A stretch of DNA of 64,000 nt from Candidatus Aquiluna sp. UB-MaderosW2red (GTDB lineage: Bacteria; Actinomycetota; Actinomycetes; Actinomycetales; Microbacteriaceae). Shown here in pieces: positions 26,496-34,595 of the stretch; position 1 is the first letter of the stretch; every line of letters starts with the position of its first letter. The DNA lies in the NCBI RefSeq assembly GCF_900100865.1, contig NZ_LT627734.1, positions 682,001 to 746,000 on the forward strand, read 5' to 3'. The translations under genes and the position numbers were made by a program. Below the pieces are notes generated by a model. That model was not told where the DNA came from. It saw nothing but the letters and a program-made list of their open reading frames with translations, and ran no database searches.

Positions 26496-27158
26496 CTAAT
26501 CCTTGTGGTTTCCCTCTGGACTCAGGAGATAACCGACATTTCGCACGGTCCCAATCAGCCCCTCGAATTCTCCCAGCTTGGCTCTGAGCCTTCGAATGTG
26601 AACATCAACTGTTCTAGTGCCTCCGAAGTAGTCGTATCCCCAAACCTCGCTCAAAAGCTGCTCGCGTGAAAAGACTCGGTCCGGGTTTTCGTTGAGGTGT
26701 CGTAAAAGCTCGAACTCCTTAAAGGTCAAATCTAGCGTGCGCCCATTGACCTTGGCCGTGTAGCTGAGCTCATCAATAACCAAACCGGTCCGGCCCTGGT
26801 TGTCCGCTTTTTGCACCTGGTGGGCATCGAGTAGAAGCCTGATTCTGGCTGCTAGTTCAGAGATAGAAGCCTCGACCATTACAAAATCTCGCAGCCCCCA
26901 ATCGCTGCTGATGGCCGCCAAGGCGGCCTCATTGACCAATAAGAGAATTGGCCGATGCCAACCCGCCGCGCTGAGAATGCGTGCCATCGACTTCGCGCCG
27001 CTGAGATCGTCTCGGCAATCAAGCAGTGTGATGTCATGCCTTGGCACTGAAGACAAAGCCTGAGGGTCAAACCCGATGCCCACCACCTGATGGCCCAAAA
27101 TTTCCAGAGTGGGCAGTGGGTTGCCGTTGGCAGCAGAGATGGTCAGAATAATTGCCAT
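26496..27158 (-). CDS. glnR: GlnR-like winged-helix regulator
   Basis: The ATG at 27158 is chosen because GGAGGG lies seven bases upstream; a start 15 codons earlier lacks this. The 220-residue protein has a receiver-like N-terminus with a degenerate acidic pocket (LLDCRDD, Asp47) and a wHTH domain (about 130-210) with the GlnR-type sequence LDLTFKEFELLRHL, VWGYDYFGGTRTVDVHIRR and GTVRNVGYLL. GlnR is the actinobacterial nitrogen regulator that works without classical phosphorylation. It lies upstream of ppk and the MutT1-like gene. The symbol rests on similarity alone; another orphan OmpR-type regulator remains possible. Confidence 0.7.
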   Translation of the reverse strand: MAIILTISAANGNPLPTLEILGHQVVGIGFDPQALSSVPRHDITLLDCRDDLSGAKSMARILSAAGWHRPILLLVNEAALAAISSDWGLRDFVMVEASISELAARIRLLLDAHQVQKADNQGRTGLVIDELSYTAKVNGRTLDLTFKEFELLRHLNENPDRVFSREQLLSEVWGYDYFGGTRTVDVHIRRLRAKLGEFEGLIGTVRNVGYLLSPEGNHKD

Positions 27159-27223
27159 TTTTATGCCCTCCGCTTGCAAAAATGATAGTCCTGATTCGGC
27201 CACAATTGGCTAGAGTTCCTAAG

Positions 27224-27478
27224 GTGAGTAAGCAGTGGTTTCAAATAATATTGATCTGGGCAGTGGTTCTAACGCTGGGTATCGGATCGCTTTTGGTTTT
27301 AGATGGTGACGCTGTCTACACCGCCTTTGCAACCTTGGCGGCTGGATCAATTGCCCTGGTGAGCATTGAGCACCTGATTTCAGCCAAGGCTAAGGACACC
27401 GTGCGCCAACAGGTTTACGTTGCTGCCGGGAGCTTCGCAATTCTTTCGATTCTCACGCTTTTTACTTTGCTGAGTTAG
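27224..27478 (+). CDS. small membrane protein of unknown function
   Basis: The protein of 84 residues starts at GTG 27224 (VSKQWFQIILIWA) and has three predicted membrane segments (LIWAVVLTLGIGSLLVL, TAFATLAAGSIALVSIEHLI, VYVAAGSFAILSILTLFTLL). TAGAGT at 27211-27216 ends seven bases before the GTG and no Shine-Dalgarno sequence is present, so a leaderless RNA is likely. It is divergent from glnR and followed by a 36-residue membrane ORF. I do not recognise a family. Confidence 0.65.
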   Translation: MSKQWFQIILIWAVVLTLGIGSLLVLDGDAVYTAFATLAAGSIALVSIEHLISAKAKDTVRQQVYVAAGSFAILSILTLFTLLS

Positions 27479-27487
27479 ACTTAGACC

Positions 27488-27598
27488 ATGCTTTTAGCGA
27501 TCGAAATATTCTTTACTGGCCTGTTGGTGCTGGCATCTCTAGCAATTGCAGGAATTGCTGGTTTAGTAGTAGTCAAGCTCTTCAAGGGGCAAAAGTAG
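27488..27598 (+). CDS. 36-residue single-membrane-segment protein
   Basis: An ATG at 27488 opens a 36-codon frame made almost wholly of one membrane helix (FFTGLLVLASLAIAGIAGLV) and ending in a basic tail. TAGACT (27476-27481) sits six bases before the ATG, the leaderless pattern seen at neighbouring genes. Its stop directly abuts the TTG start of the nitrobindin-like gene, and the AAGGGG near its end could serve as that gene's ribosome site. It could be a real small membrane protein or a leader peptide that couples translation of the next gene. Confidence 0.5.
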   Translation: MLLAIEIFFTGLLVLASLAIAGIAGLVVVKLFKGQK

Positions 27599-28195
27599 TT
27601 GTTCCTCATCCCGGAGAACTTGCCGATTGAACTAACCCCATTTACTTTTTTACTCGGCAATTGGTCTGGCACTGGAATTGTTAGTTACCCGGTCGGTAGC
27701 GGACCCGCGATTGAAATCGAGTTCTCTCAGGATATGAGCTTTACCCCACATCCCAACGGCCGGCTGGAATACAGCTCCGAAGCTAGAGACCAGGCCGGCA
27801 GGCTGATCACCCAAGAGCGTGGTTATTGGATGCTCTCAAGACCTGGCAACCAAGCCGACGCAGGCCCGGGCCTTATCCCAGGAAATGGCGAACCTTCAAT
27901 CTCGGTGCGTGAGGATCTCGAGCTGTGGCGAAATGCCGATAAGGGCTTTGATATCGAGGCTTTGATAATTCATCCCAGTGGAATTTCGGAACTTTATTTC
28001 GGCCACATCAAGGGCGCACGGGTTGATATCGCAACCGATGCTGTGATGCGCTCGCCAAACGCAAAGGAATACTCCGCTGGCAAGCGGATGTTTGGACTGG
28101 TAGACAGCGCGCTTTTATGGGCTTGGGATATGGCGGCTCTGGGCTCACCACTTAAATCCCACGCCTCGGCAAGATTGGTTCGCAATGACAAGTAG
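27599..28195 (+). CDS. nitrobindin-like heme-binding beta-barrel protein (FABP/DUF1794)
   Basis: The 198-residue protein has FLLGNWSGTGIVSYPVG near residue 17, matching the nitrobindin signature GxWxGxGxxxYP, and a ten-stranded barrel length with IHPSGISELYFGHIKGAR, the part that places the proximal His region. Nitrobindins bind ferric heme and can isomerise peroxynitrite. The TTG start is supported by AAGGGG nine bases upstream inside the preceding small ORF; no ATG is available until residue 46. The end overlaps the YgfZ-like gene by 11 bp. Confidence 0.8.
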   Translation: MFLIPENLPIELTPFTFLLGNWSGTGIVSYPVGSGPAIEIEFSQDMSFTPHPNGRLEYSSEARDQAGRLITQERGYWMLSRPGNQADAGPGLIPGNGEPSISVREDLELWRNADKGFDIEALIIHPSGISELYFGHIKGARVDIATDAVMRSPNAKEYSAGKRMFGLVDSALLWAWDMAALGSPLKSHASARLVRNDK

Positions 28196-29165
28196 TTCTT
28201 TTGGTAACCCTCTGGTTCAGCAGCGATCGCTCCTGAAAGGTTTGGCATTTGTCGAACTTGAGGACCAAGCGGTTTTGGAAATTGCTGGCCCAGATGCAAA
28301 ATCCTGGTTGCACGCCCTGACTTCGCAAAACATTCTCAACCTCAAAACTGGTGAATCAACAGAATCATTATTGCTGGATCCGCAGGGGCACGTGGAGCAG
28401 CAACTCAAGGTAATAGCCACGGAAGCTGGGCTCTTGCTGATATTACCAAAATCAAAACTTGCAGATTTTCAAGCTTGGTTGCAGAAGATGAAGTTTCGCA
28501 CCAAGGTCGAAATCAGTACCCGCGATGACCTTAGGGTCATTGCCTCCTTTGCTGCATTAGAACAAGCGCTTTATAGCTGGGTAGATCATTTTTCGGCGGG
28601 CTCGCCCGGCGGAGTCAGATACGCCGAATCGGCAAGGGCTTTTGATTACCAAGAGCACCTAGTGGGCCTTGATCAAAGAATCGACTTAGAACCGGCAAGC
28701 CCGATGGCCCTAGAGGGATTGAGAATTGCCGCCGGTCGGCCGGCGATTAATGACATCGACGAAAGGGCGCTGCCGCACGAATTCGATTGGTTAGCCAGCG
28801 CGGTCCACATGTCTAAAGGTTGCTATCGCGGCCAAGAGTCGGTGGCAAAGATTCATAATATCGGCCACCCTCCAAGAAGGTTAATAATTTTGAACTTGGA
28901 AGAGGGAGACATTTTGTCGCAGCAGGGAGATGAAGTCTTCTACCAGGACAAGTTGGTTGGCAAGGTCCGGGCGGCTGCCCTGCACTATGAAGCCGGGTCA
29001 GTAGCCCTAGCGCTGGTAAATAGAAATACGCCCTATTTAGACCTGATGGTCCAAACCGTTAGCGGTCGCTACGCGGCGACTCAAGAGGTTTTGGTTCCTT
29101 TCGATGCGGGCAAGGCCGCCAACCTTCCAAGGCCATCGGCATTTAAGCTCAGCGGCAAAAAATGA
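28185..29165 (+). CDS. ygfZ: folate-binding YgfZ/GcvT-like protein
   Basis: This 326-residue member of the YgfZ/CAF17 group helps iron-sulfur cluster proteins in a tetrahydrofolate-dependent way. The diagnostic motif KGCYRGQESVAKIHNIG near residue 209 carries the conserved Cys and Gln-Glu. The N-terminal part has GPDAKSWLHALTSQNILNL, typical of the GcvT fold. It overlaps the nitrobindin-like gene by 11 bp and shares ATGA with the next gene, so the set 27488-30229 is probably one operon. Confidence 0.9.
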   Translation: MTSSSFGNPLVQQRSLLKGLAFVELEDQAVLEIAGPDAKSWLHALTSQNILNLKTGESTESLLLDPQGHVEQQLKVIATEAGLLLILPKSKLADFQAWLQKMKFRTKVEISTRDDLRVIASFAALEQALYSWVDHFSAGSPGGVRYAESARAFDYQEHLVGLDQRIDLEPASPMALEGLRIAAGRPAINDIDERALPHEFDWLASAVHMSKGCYRGQESVAKIHNIGHPPRRLIILNLEEGDILSQQGDEVFYQDKLVGKVRAAALHYEAGSVALALVNRNTPYLDLMVQTVSGRYAATQEVLVPFDAGKAANLPRPSAFKLSGKK

Positions 29166-30229
29166 ACCGCTTTGTGATCCGGTTCTCTTTTTCGAGAGTC
29201 CGGGATTCACTTTGGAGCATTGGTCAGATTGTTTTGGCAGCCCTCACCGCCTACCTAATAGCAAGATATGGTCTTGGTCACCCCGTGCCATTGTTGGCGG
29301 TCACCGTCACGATTTCCTCTCTTGGATTTAATCGGGACTCGAGGCCCAGGCAGGTGCTCTCGACAGCAATTGCGATGTTTAGTGGCGTGTTGCTGAGCGA
29401 GTCACTGCTCATAACGCTTGGCTCCGGGGCCATCCAGCTTGCAATCGCCATCGCTTTGGCGATGATGCTTGCAAGACTCTTCACCTCCAACCCCGCCTTC
29501 ACAATTACCGTGGCCCTGCAGGCAGTTTTGGTGCAGCTTTTAGAGACTCCAGCCACCGGTGTCTATTCCAGGGCGATGGATGGGCTTATTGGGGGAGCGG
29601 TGGCACTAATTTTTACAGCCCTGCTGCCAAGAAACCCAATTAAGTTGGCAAAAGCCGACTCCAAGGCGCTATTTGAGGTTTTTAAAAAGACACTGTCGGC
29701 ACTGCACTCGGTTTTATTAAAGCCTGATGTTGCGGTGGCCCATAGCGCACTCGAGGAAATTCGTAAAACCCAACCGCTAGTGGATAATTGGCAAGCCACG
29801 CTTCACAGCGCGCAGGCCATTGCGCGAATATCCCCATTTTATCGTTGGGCAAAAGCTGAAATTTCAGAGCAACAGGAAGTTGCCGAGGGGATGGATCTTG
29901 CCACCAGAAACCTTCGGGTGCTGGCTCGAAGAATCGATTATTTAATCAAGGACGGCAAGTCAAGGCCCCAGTTGGCAGAGCTGCTGGGGAAAATAATGAT
30001 TGCGGTGGATCTTCTGGAGCAAACTTCCGATGATTTTTCGGTTACCCAAAAAGCTAGAAAGTATCTTCGAAAACTCGCAAAAGAGCTAGCCATTGAAAGC
30101 TATTCACCGCCCCTACCCCAGAGTGAGATTGCAGTTTTGATGCAGATTCGGCCGCTTTATGTTGACCTGGTAATTGCCGCAGGTGTCGAGCCTGAGGCGG
30201 CCAGGAATCTATTACCCAAGGTTGACTAA
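29162..30229 (+). CDS. FUSC/aromatic-acid-exporter-like membrane protein
   Basis: The 355-residue protein has a hydrophobic N-terminal half of five or six membrane segments (IVLAALTAYLIARYGLGHPV and AIAIALAMMLARLFTSNPAF among them) and a helical cytoplasmic half with heptad-like LARRIDYLIK and LEQTSDDFSVTQKARKYLRK. This layout is that of the FUSC/ArAE group, often predicted to export aromatic acids or to anchor envelope factors. It overlaps the YgfZ-like gene by 4 bp. The substrate is unknown. Confidence 0.75.
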   Translation: MNRFVIRFSFSRVRDSLWSIGQIVLAALTAYLIARYGLGHPVPLLAVTVTISSLGFNRDSRPRQVLSTAIAMFSGVLLSESLLITLGSGAIQLAIAIALAMMLARLFTSNPAFTITVALQAVLVQLLETPATGVYSRAMDGLIGGAVALIFTALLPRNPIKLAKADSKALFEVFKKTLSALHSVLLKPDVAVAHSALEEIRKTQPLVDNWQATLHSAQAIARISPFYRWAKAEISEQQEVAEGMDLATRNLRVLARRIDYLIKDGKSRPQLAELLGKIMIAVDLLEQTSDDFSVTQKARKYLRKLAKELAIESYSPPLPQSEIAVLMQIRPLYVDLVIAAGVEPEAARNLLPKVD

Positions 30230-30239
30230 GCTTTGGTAA

Positions 30240-30986
30240 ATGACTTATAACCTGATTTTGCTTAGGCATGGCAATAGCGTTTGGAACCAAAAAAACATCT
30301 TTACCGGCTGGGTTGATGTTGATCTAAGCGATCAGGGCCGGCAAGAGGCAAAACGTGCGGGTGAACTCTTGCAGGCCTCGGGCCTAAGGCCAGACGTGCT
30401 TTACACCTCCATGCTAAAAAGGGCTATCAACACCGCCCACATTGCCCTTGATCAAATGGATCGCAACTGGATTCCCACTATAAGATCATGGCGCCTAAAC
30501 GAGCGACACTACGGTTCCCTGCAGGGTTTAGACAAGGCCCAGACGCTCAAGGAGTATGGTCCGGAACAGTTCCAAATTTGGCGTCGTAGCTTTGATGTCG
30601 CCCCTCCGAAAATTTCGGATGATAGTGAGTTCTCGCAGGCGCACGATGAAAGATACCAAGGCCTAAAGGAGCAGCTGCCCCGGACTGAGTGCCTAAAGGA
30701 TGTTTTGGCAAGGATGATGCCATTTTGGGACTCAGATATTGTTCCGAGTCTCAAACAAGACAAGACCGTCTTAGTAGCAGCCCACGGTAACTCGCTCAGG
30801 GCTTTGGTAAAAGAGCTTGATGGCATTGGTGACAAAGACATTGCCGAACTCAATATCCCAACTGGGATTCCGCTTCTTTATCGCTTAGCGAAAGACTTGA
30901 AGCCTCTGGTAAGTGGTGGCGAATATCTAGATCCTGAAGCCGCCAGGGCTGGTGCTAAGGCTGTTGCGAATCAGGGCAATAAATAG
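30240..30986 (+). CDS. gpmA: 2,3-bisphosphoglycerate-dependent phosphoglycerate mutase
   Basis: This 248-residue histidine phosphatase-fold enzyme interconverts 3- and 2-phosphoglycerate in glycolysis. [20 protein letters not shown] near residue 9 holds the phospho-His, [25 protein letters not shown] and [17 protein letters not shown] supply the other active-site groups. The dPGM insert (around 110-145) is present, so it is GpmA rather than a SixA or CobC phosphatase. It ends next to the convergent phoU. Confidence 0.95.
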   Translation: MTYNLILLRHGNSVWNQKNIFTGWVDVDLSDQGRQEAKRAGELLQASGLRPDVLYTSMLKRAINTAHIALDQMDRNWIPTIRSWRLNERHYGSLQGLDKAQTLKEYGPEQFQIWRRSFDVAPPKISDDSEFSQAHDERYQGLKEQLPRTECLKDVLARMMPFWDSDIVPSLKQDKTVLVAAHGNSLRALVKELDGIGDKDIAELNIPTGIPLLYRLAKDLKPLVSGGEYLDPEAARAGAKAVANQGNK

Positions 30987-31634
30987 TTAAATATCGGTCC
31001 ACTCGCCAGTTTGCAAAAAGCTGACCTTTGCGGAAATGTCTACAACGTGATCCGCGAAGCGCTCGAAGTATCTCGAGGCTAGGGTGACATCCACCGTGAA
31101 CATGGCGTTCTCCTGCCAGGCCTTATCTAGCACCACCTCAAAAACCTTGCGGTGTAGCCGGTCCACCGACTCGTCCTGGGCTTGGATTTCCCGCGCTAAA
31201 TCCAGATCGGTGTTCCCAATGAGTTTGACCACCTTGGTGACCAACTCGAGATCTAGCCGTGCCATATCCTCGAAGGTCTGCCGCAGTGACTCTGGAACCG
31301 CACTGCCTGGGAAGCGATAGCGAGCGATGGCTGCGATGTGGGAGGCAAGAGAACCCATTCGCTCTAAGGACGCACTCATGCGAAGCGCTGAGACTAGGAT
31401 TCTGAGGTCTCTGGCTACCGGGGATTGTGTGGCCAAAACTCTGATGACTAGCTCGTCAAGGTCCAGAGCGCGCTCTTCGTTTGCTTCGCTCAGCGCCAAA
31501 GCCTCGTCGGCCAAACTCACATCCGAATTGAGAAAGGCTCTTGAGCCCTTGTCCATTATTGTTTTTGCGCCCTCGGCTAGTTCAACTAGTCGGGCTTGAA
31601 CTTCTAGTAATTCTTGCTGGAATACTGCGCGCAT
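30987..31634 (-). CDS. phoU: phosphate signalling protein PhoU
   Basis: The 215-residue all-helical protein has two PhoU repeats (about 10-100 and 115-205), with the metal-site motif EANEERALDLDELVIRVLAT in the first and DESVDRLHRKVFEVVL in the second. PhoU links the Pst transporter to the sensor kinase and damps phosphate signalling. It is divergent from senX3-regX3 across a 173-bp region, the usual place in actinobacteria. Confidence 0.95.
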   Translation of the reverse strand: MRAVFQQELLEVQARLVELAEGAKTIMDKGSRAFLNSDVSLADEALALSEANEERALDLDELVIRVLATQSPVARDLRILVSALRMSASLERMGSLASHIAAIARYRFPGSAVPESLRQTFEDMARLDLELVTKVVKLIGNTDLDLAREIQAQDESVDRLHRKVFEVVLDKAWQENAMFTVDVTLASRYFERFADHVVDISAKVSFLQTGEWTDI

Positions 31635-31807
31635 TTGAGCCCTCGTCTTTCACTGCCTTTGGTGCATTTTGGCTTCCAAAAGCAAACATCGTATTAATTT
31701 GTACCAAATCGCTAGCAAACTCTTTTTGGCTAAGCACTAAAGACTCCTAGTGTAGTTGTCGAACCATTCGCCTAGAATTTAGGCAATCCGCGAGGTGAAA
31801 GAGTTTT

Positions 31808-32866
31808 GTGAAGCTGGTTAGCAAGCGCAAAAAAGCGAAAGCAGAAGCCGCCGAGGTGAATGCCTTCGAAAAAGTTGCCTCTCAAATTGTTGATGTTATG
31901 GCTTCGGCAGGGGTGGTTTTGGATGTTTATAACTCAGCCCTCACGTCCTCACCAGGCGCCCTGCAACTCGGTTTGGTGCAAAATCGAAGACTGGTCCATC
32001 AAGAATTGGTCGAGCTGGTTCAAGAGGCCAGGCAGGGATTTGGCACCTTTCAAGCTGAGGTGCGGCTAGAAACTGGTCTGAGAAAACAGGAGCTTTGGGT
32101 TCACGCCAGAGCCGCTCGATTCGGCGAAAATTACGTCATGCTTCTGGTGGATGATCGCACCGAATCAAAAAAACTTGAGGAGACCAGGCGGGACTTTGTC
32201 GCCAACGTTTCCCACGAGCTCAAGACGCCGGTGGGCGCTATTGGGCTTTTGGCTGAGGCGATTGCTTCCTCTAGTGATGACTCTCAGATGGTTCAAAAAT
32301 TCGCGAACTCAATGCGGGTCGAATCCGAGCGGCTTGGGCATTTGGTAAAGGATCTGATTGAACTCTCTCGGGTCCAAGTCGCGAACATCACAAAAGAGGG
32401 CAAAATAATCAGTCTCCAAAAGGTGGTCACCGAGGCGGTCAGACGTAACGTCAACTTGGCGCAACAGCACCAAATCAAACTTTCCGCCAGCGCCAAGACT
32501 CCTGTTCAGTTGTTTGGAGATTTTGAGATGCTCGTTACTGCAATTAGAAACTTGATTGAAAACGCGATACTTTATTCGAATCCGGGTGGGCACGTTGGGG
32601 TCGGAGTCAGGATTGCCGACGGAGTCGCGGAGATCTCCGTGACGGATTCGGGAATCGGGATTCCAGAAGCCGAACAGTCTCGAATCTTTGAAAGGTTCTA
32701 CAGAGTCGACCCATCTCGCTCCAGAGAAACAGGAGGAACGGGTCTAGGTCTGGCCATTGTCAAACACGCGGCGAGTAACCACTTGGGTGAAGTAAAGATA
32801 TTTTCAAAGGCTGGGATTGGCTCCACCTTCACTCTTAGATTACCGATGGAGCAAAAGGATGACTAA
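31808..32866 (+). CDS. senX3: SenX3-like phosphate sensor kinase lacking N-terminal membrane segments
   Basis: The 352-residue kinase has a PAS-like domain (about 25-120), HisKA RRDFVANVSHELKTPVGAIG with His136, and HATPase_c (VTDSGIGIPEAEQSRIFERF and GGTGLGLAIVKHAA). The GTG start is preceded by GAGGTGA at workable distance, and an in-frame TGA at 31796 blocks any longer form. Unlike typical SenX3 proteins, the N-terminus is a short basic tail (VSKRKKAKAEAAE) with no membrane helix, so the protein seems cytosolic. It is followed at once by regX3 and divergent from phoU, which supports the name. It probably reads Pst flux through PhoU. Confidence 0.85.
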   Translation: MKLVSKRKKAKAEAAEVNAFEKVASQIVDVMASAGVVLDVYNSALTSSPGALQLGLVQNRRLVHQELVELVQEARQGFGTFQAEVRLETGLRKQELWVHARAARFGENYVMLLVDDRTESKKLEETRRDFVANVSHELKTPVGAIGLLAEAIASSSDDSQMVQKFANSMRVESERLGHLVKDLIELSRVQVANITKEGKIISLQKVVTEAVRRNVNLAQQHQIKLSASAKTPVQLFGDFEMLVTAIRNLIENAILYSNPGGHVGVGVRIADGVAEISVTDSGIGIPEAEQSRIFERFYRVDPSRSRETGGTGLGLAIVKHAASNHLGEVKIFSKAGIGSTFTLRLPMEQKDD

Positions 32867-33547
32867 GTGACCAAAATACTCGTAGTGGAGGACGAAGTGA
32901 ATCTTCGAGAGCCACTGGTTTACCTATTAAAAAAAGAGGGATACGAGGTCATTGAGGCGGCCGATGGGATAGCCGCACTTGAGATATTCAGATTCCAAGG
33001 GGCGGATCTTGTGTTACTGGATGTCATGTTGCCTGGGCTCTCAGGAAGCCAGGTTTGCCAAGCAATCAGGGGCGAAAGCCAAGTTCCCATCATCATGCTT
33101 ACAGCTAAAGATTCTGAAATAGACAAGGTTGTGGGGCTTGAGATCGGGGCTGACGACTATGTAACTAAGCCTTATTCGACAAGAGAGCTTTTGGCCAGAA
33201 TGAAGGCTGTTCTCAGGCGAGGAACGGATTCCAAACCAAGCGAGTCGGGTTTCCTGGAGGCGGGTCCGGTGTCAATGGACCTAATTAGCCACGTAGTGAA
33301 AGTGAATGATCAGAAGGTTTCCATGCCCCTCAAAGAATTTGAGCTACTGGAGTTGCTGATGGAAAATGTCAACCGGGTGCTAACCAGGGCTCAAATTATT
33401 GACCGGGTTTGGGGATCTAACTATTTTGGAGACACTAAGACCCTCGATGTGCATGTGAAAAGAATCAGGTCCAAGATTGAAGCGGATCCCGCCAACCCAA
33501 AACACCTGGTTACCGTGCGCGGTTTGGGCTATAAATTCGAGATTTAG
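32867..33547 (+). CDS. regX3: phosphate response regulator RegX3
   Basis: The 226-residue OmpR-type regulator has an intact receiver (EDE near residue 8, phospho-acceptor Asp52 in LLDVMLPG, MLTAKDSE, TKPY) and a wHTH (about 130-225; SMPLKEFELLELLMENVN and FGDTKTLDVHVKRIRSKIE). It starts with GTG directly after the senX3 stop. It should act at the pst operon, where PHO-box-like repeats are seen, and at other phosphate genes. Confidence 0.92.
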   Translation: MTKILVVEDEVNLREPLVYLLKKEGYEVIEAADGIAALEIFRFQGADLVLLDVMLPGLSGSQVCQAIRGESQVPIIMLTAKDSEIDKVVGLEIGADDYVTKPYSTRELLARMKAVLRRGTDSKPSESGFLEAGPVSMDLISHVVKVNDQKVSMPLKEFELLELLMENVNRVLTRAQIIDRVWGSNYFGDTKTLDVHVKRIRSKIEADPANPKHLVTVRGLGYKFEI

Positions 33548-34017
33548 TAGAGCGCGTCGTAGAAGATGCGGTACTCCTCGAGACTGCCATCCATGATTGG
33601 AACCTGAAGGGTTATCGGATCGCCACCACCGGAGAGAAATAGCGAGTGGAGTTGACCGGGAGACTCGCTGATTGGGACAGCCAAAGGGTTGGTGCCGTTA
33701 TATCCAAGGTCAAATTTGGAATTTGCAGCGACATCGAAGCTAACTTCGAGACGCTCACCAGCTGAATTCAGAATCTGAATGGTTCCGGTTATGGGCTCCA
33801 TTGTCGAATTTACAAAAGAACCGATGAGCACGGCTTTTTCACCTTCGCCCTTTATGAACAGCAAATTCCTAGCCTTCAGATCCTGAACGTCAACAATCAC
33901 ACCGTCGGATGGAGAGTATGGCTTGAGCGATTCAACGTCACGTTGAAAAGAACAACCTGATAAAACCACCGTAGTTAGGGCGACAGCGATAAGGGCGATG
34001 ATTTTCTTGATTTTCAA
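33544..34017 (-). CDS. lipoprotein, LpqE-like
   Basis: The 157-residue exported lipoprotein has lipobox VVLSGC (Cys22). The mature part contains QDLKARNLLFIKGEGEKAVLIGSFVN followed by an immunoglobulin-like beta region. I recognise this as a small actinobacterial lipoprotein group that includes LpqE-type proteins, but its function is unknown. It lies between convergent regX3 (4-bp overlap of the ends) and divergent carD. Confidence 0.65.
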   Translation of the reverse strand: MKIKKIIALIAVALTTVVLSGCSFQRDVESLKPYSPSDGVIVDVQDLKARNLLFIKGEGEKAVLIGSFVNSTMEPITGTIQILNSAGERLEVSFDVAANSKFDLGYNGTNPLAVPISESPGQLHSLFLSGGGDPITLQVPIMDGSLEEYRIFYDALY

Positions 34018-34109
34018 GGGTCCTCCAGAGGGCCGATTCTTCCCAATTCTATCCTAGGTAATCAGGGAGAACTGTGGTAAAATCAAGGTTTTGAAGCTGA
34101 AAGAAGTCT

Positions 34110-34592
34110 ATGAAGTTTGCAGTTGGCGAAACAGTCGTTTATCCCCACCACGGTGCAGCAGAGATTATTGAAGTCTCCGAAAAGACGATTCGCGGCGAGA
34201 CCCAGACCTACCTGAAGCTCAGAGTGGCCCAAGGGGATCTTATAATTCAGGTGCCATCGGCGAATGTTGAGATGGTTGGAGTGCGGGACGTCATCGACAA
34301 AAAAGGTGTCAAGCAGGTCTTCGATGTGCTTCGCGCAGAGTTCGTCGAAGAACCAACCAACTGGTCAAGGCGTTATAAGGCGAACCTTGAAAAGCTGGCC
34401 TCTGGTGACGTAGTGAAGGTCTCCGAAGTGGTCCGAGATCTTTGGAGAAGAGACCAAGACCGCGGTTTGTCCGCAGGAGAAAAGCGCATGCTCGCCAAGG
34501 CGCGGCAGATTTTAATCTCCGAGCTAGCGCTTGCTCGCAAGGTGGATGAGGAAAAAGCTTCGGCTGAACTGGACAAGGTTCTGGCTAGCTAA
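34110..34592 (+). CDS. carD: CarD-family RNA polymerase-binding regulator
   Basis: The 160-residue protein has an N-terminal RNA-polymerase-interacting Tudor-like domain (residues 1-55, beginning [20 protein letters not shown]) and a C-terminal helical DNA-binding domain (about 65-155, with [20 protein letters not shown] and [19 protein letters not shown]). CarD stabilises the open complex at sigma-A promoters. It heads the run carD-ispDF-cysS-rlmB, 3 bp before ispDF, as in other actinobacteria. Confidence 0.95.
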   Translation: MKFAVGETVVYPHHGAAEIIEVSEKTIRGETQTYLKLRVAQGDLIIQVPSANVEMVGVRDVIDKKGVKQVFDVLRAEFVEEPTNWSRRYKANLEKLASGDVVKVSEVVRDLWRRDQDRGLSAGEKRMLAKARQILISELALARKVDEEKASAELDKVLAS

Positions 34593-34595
34593 AAA

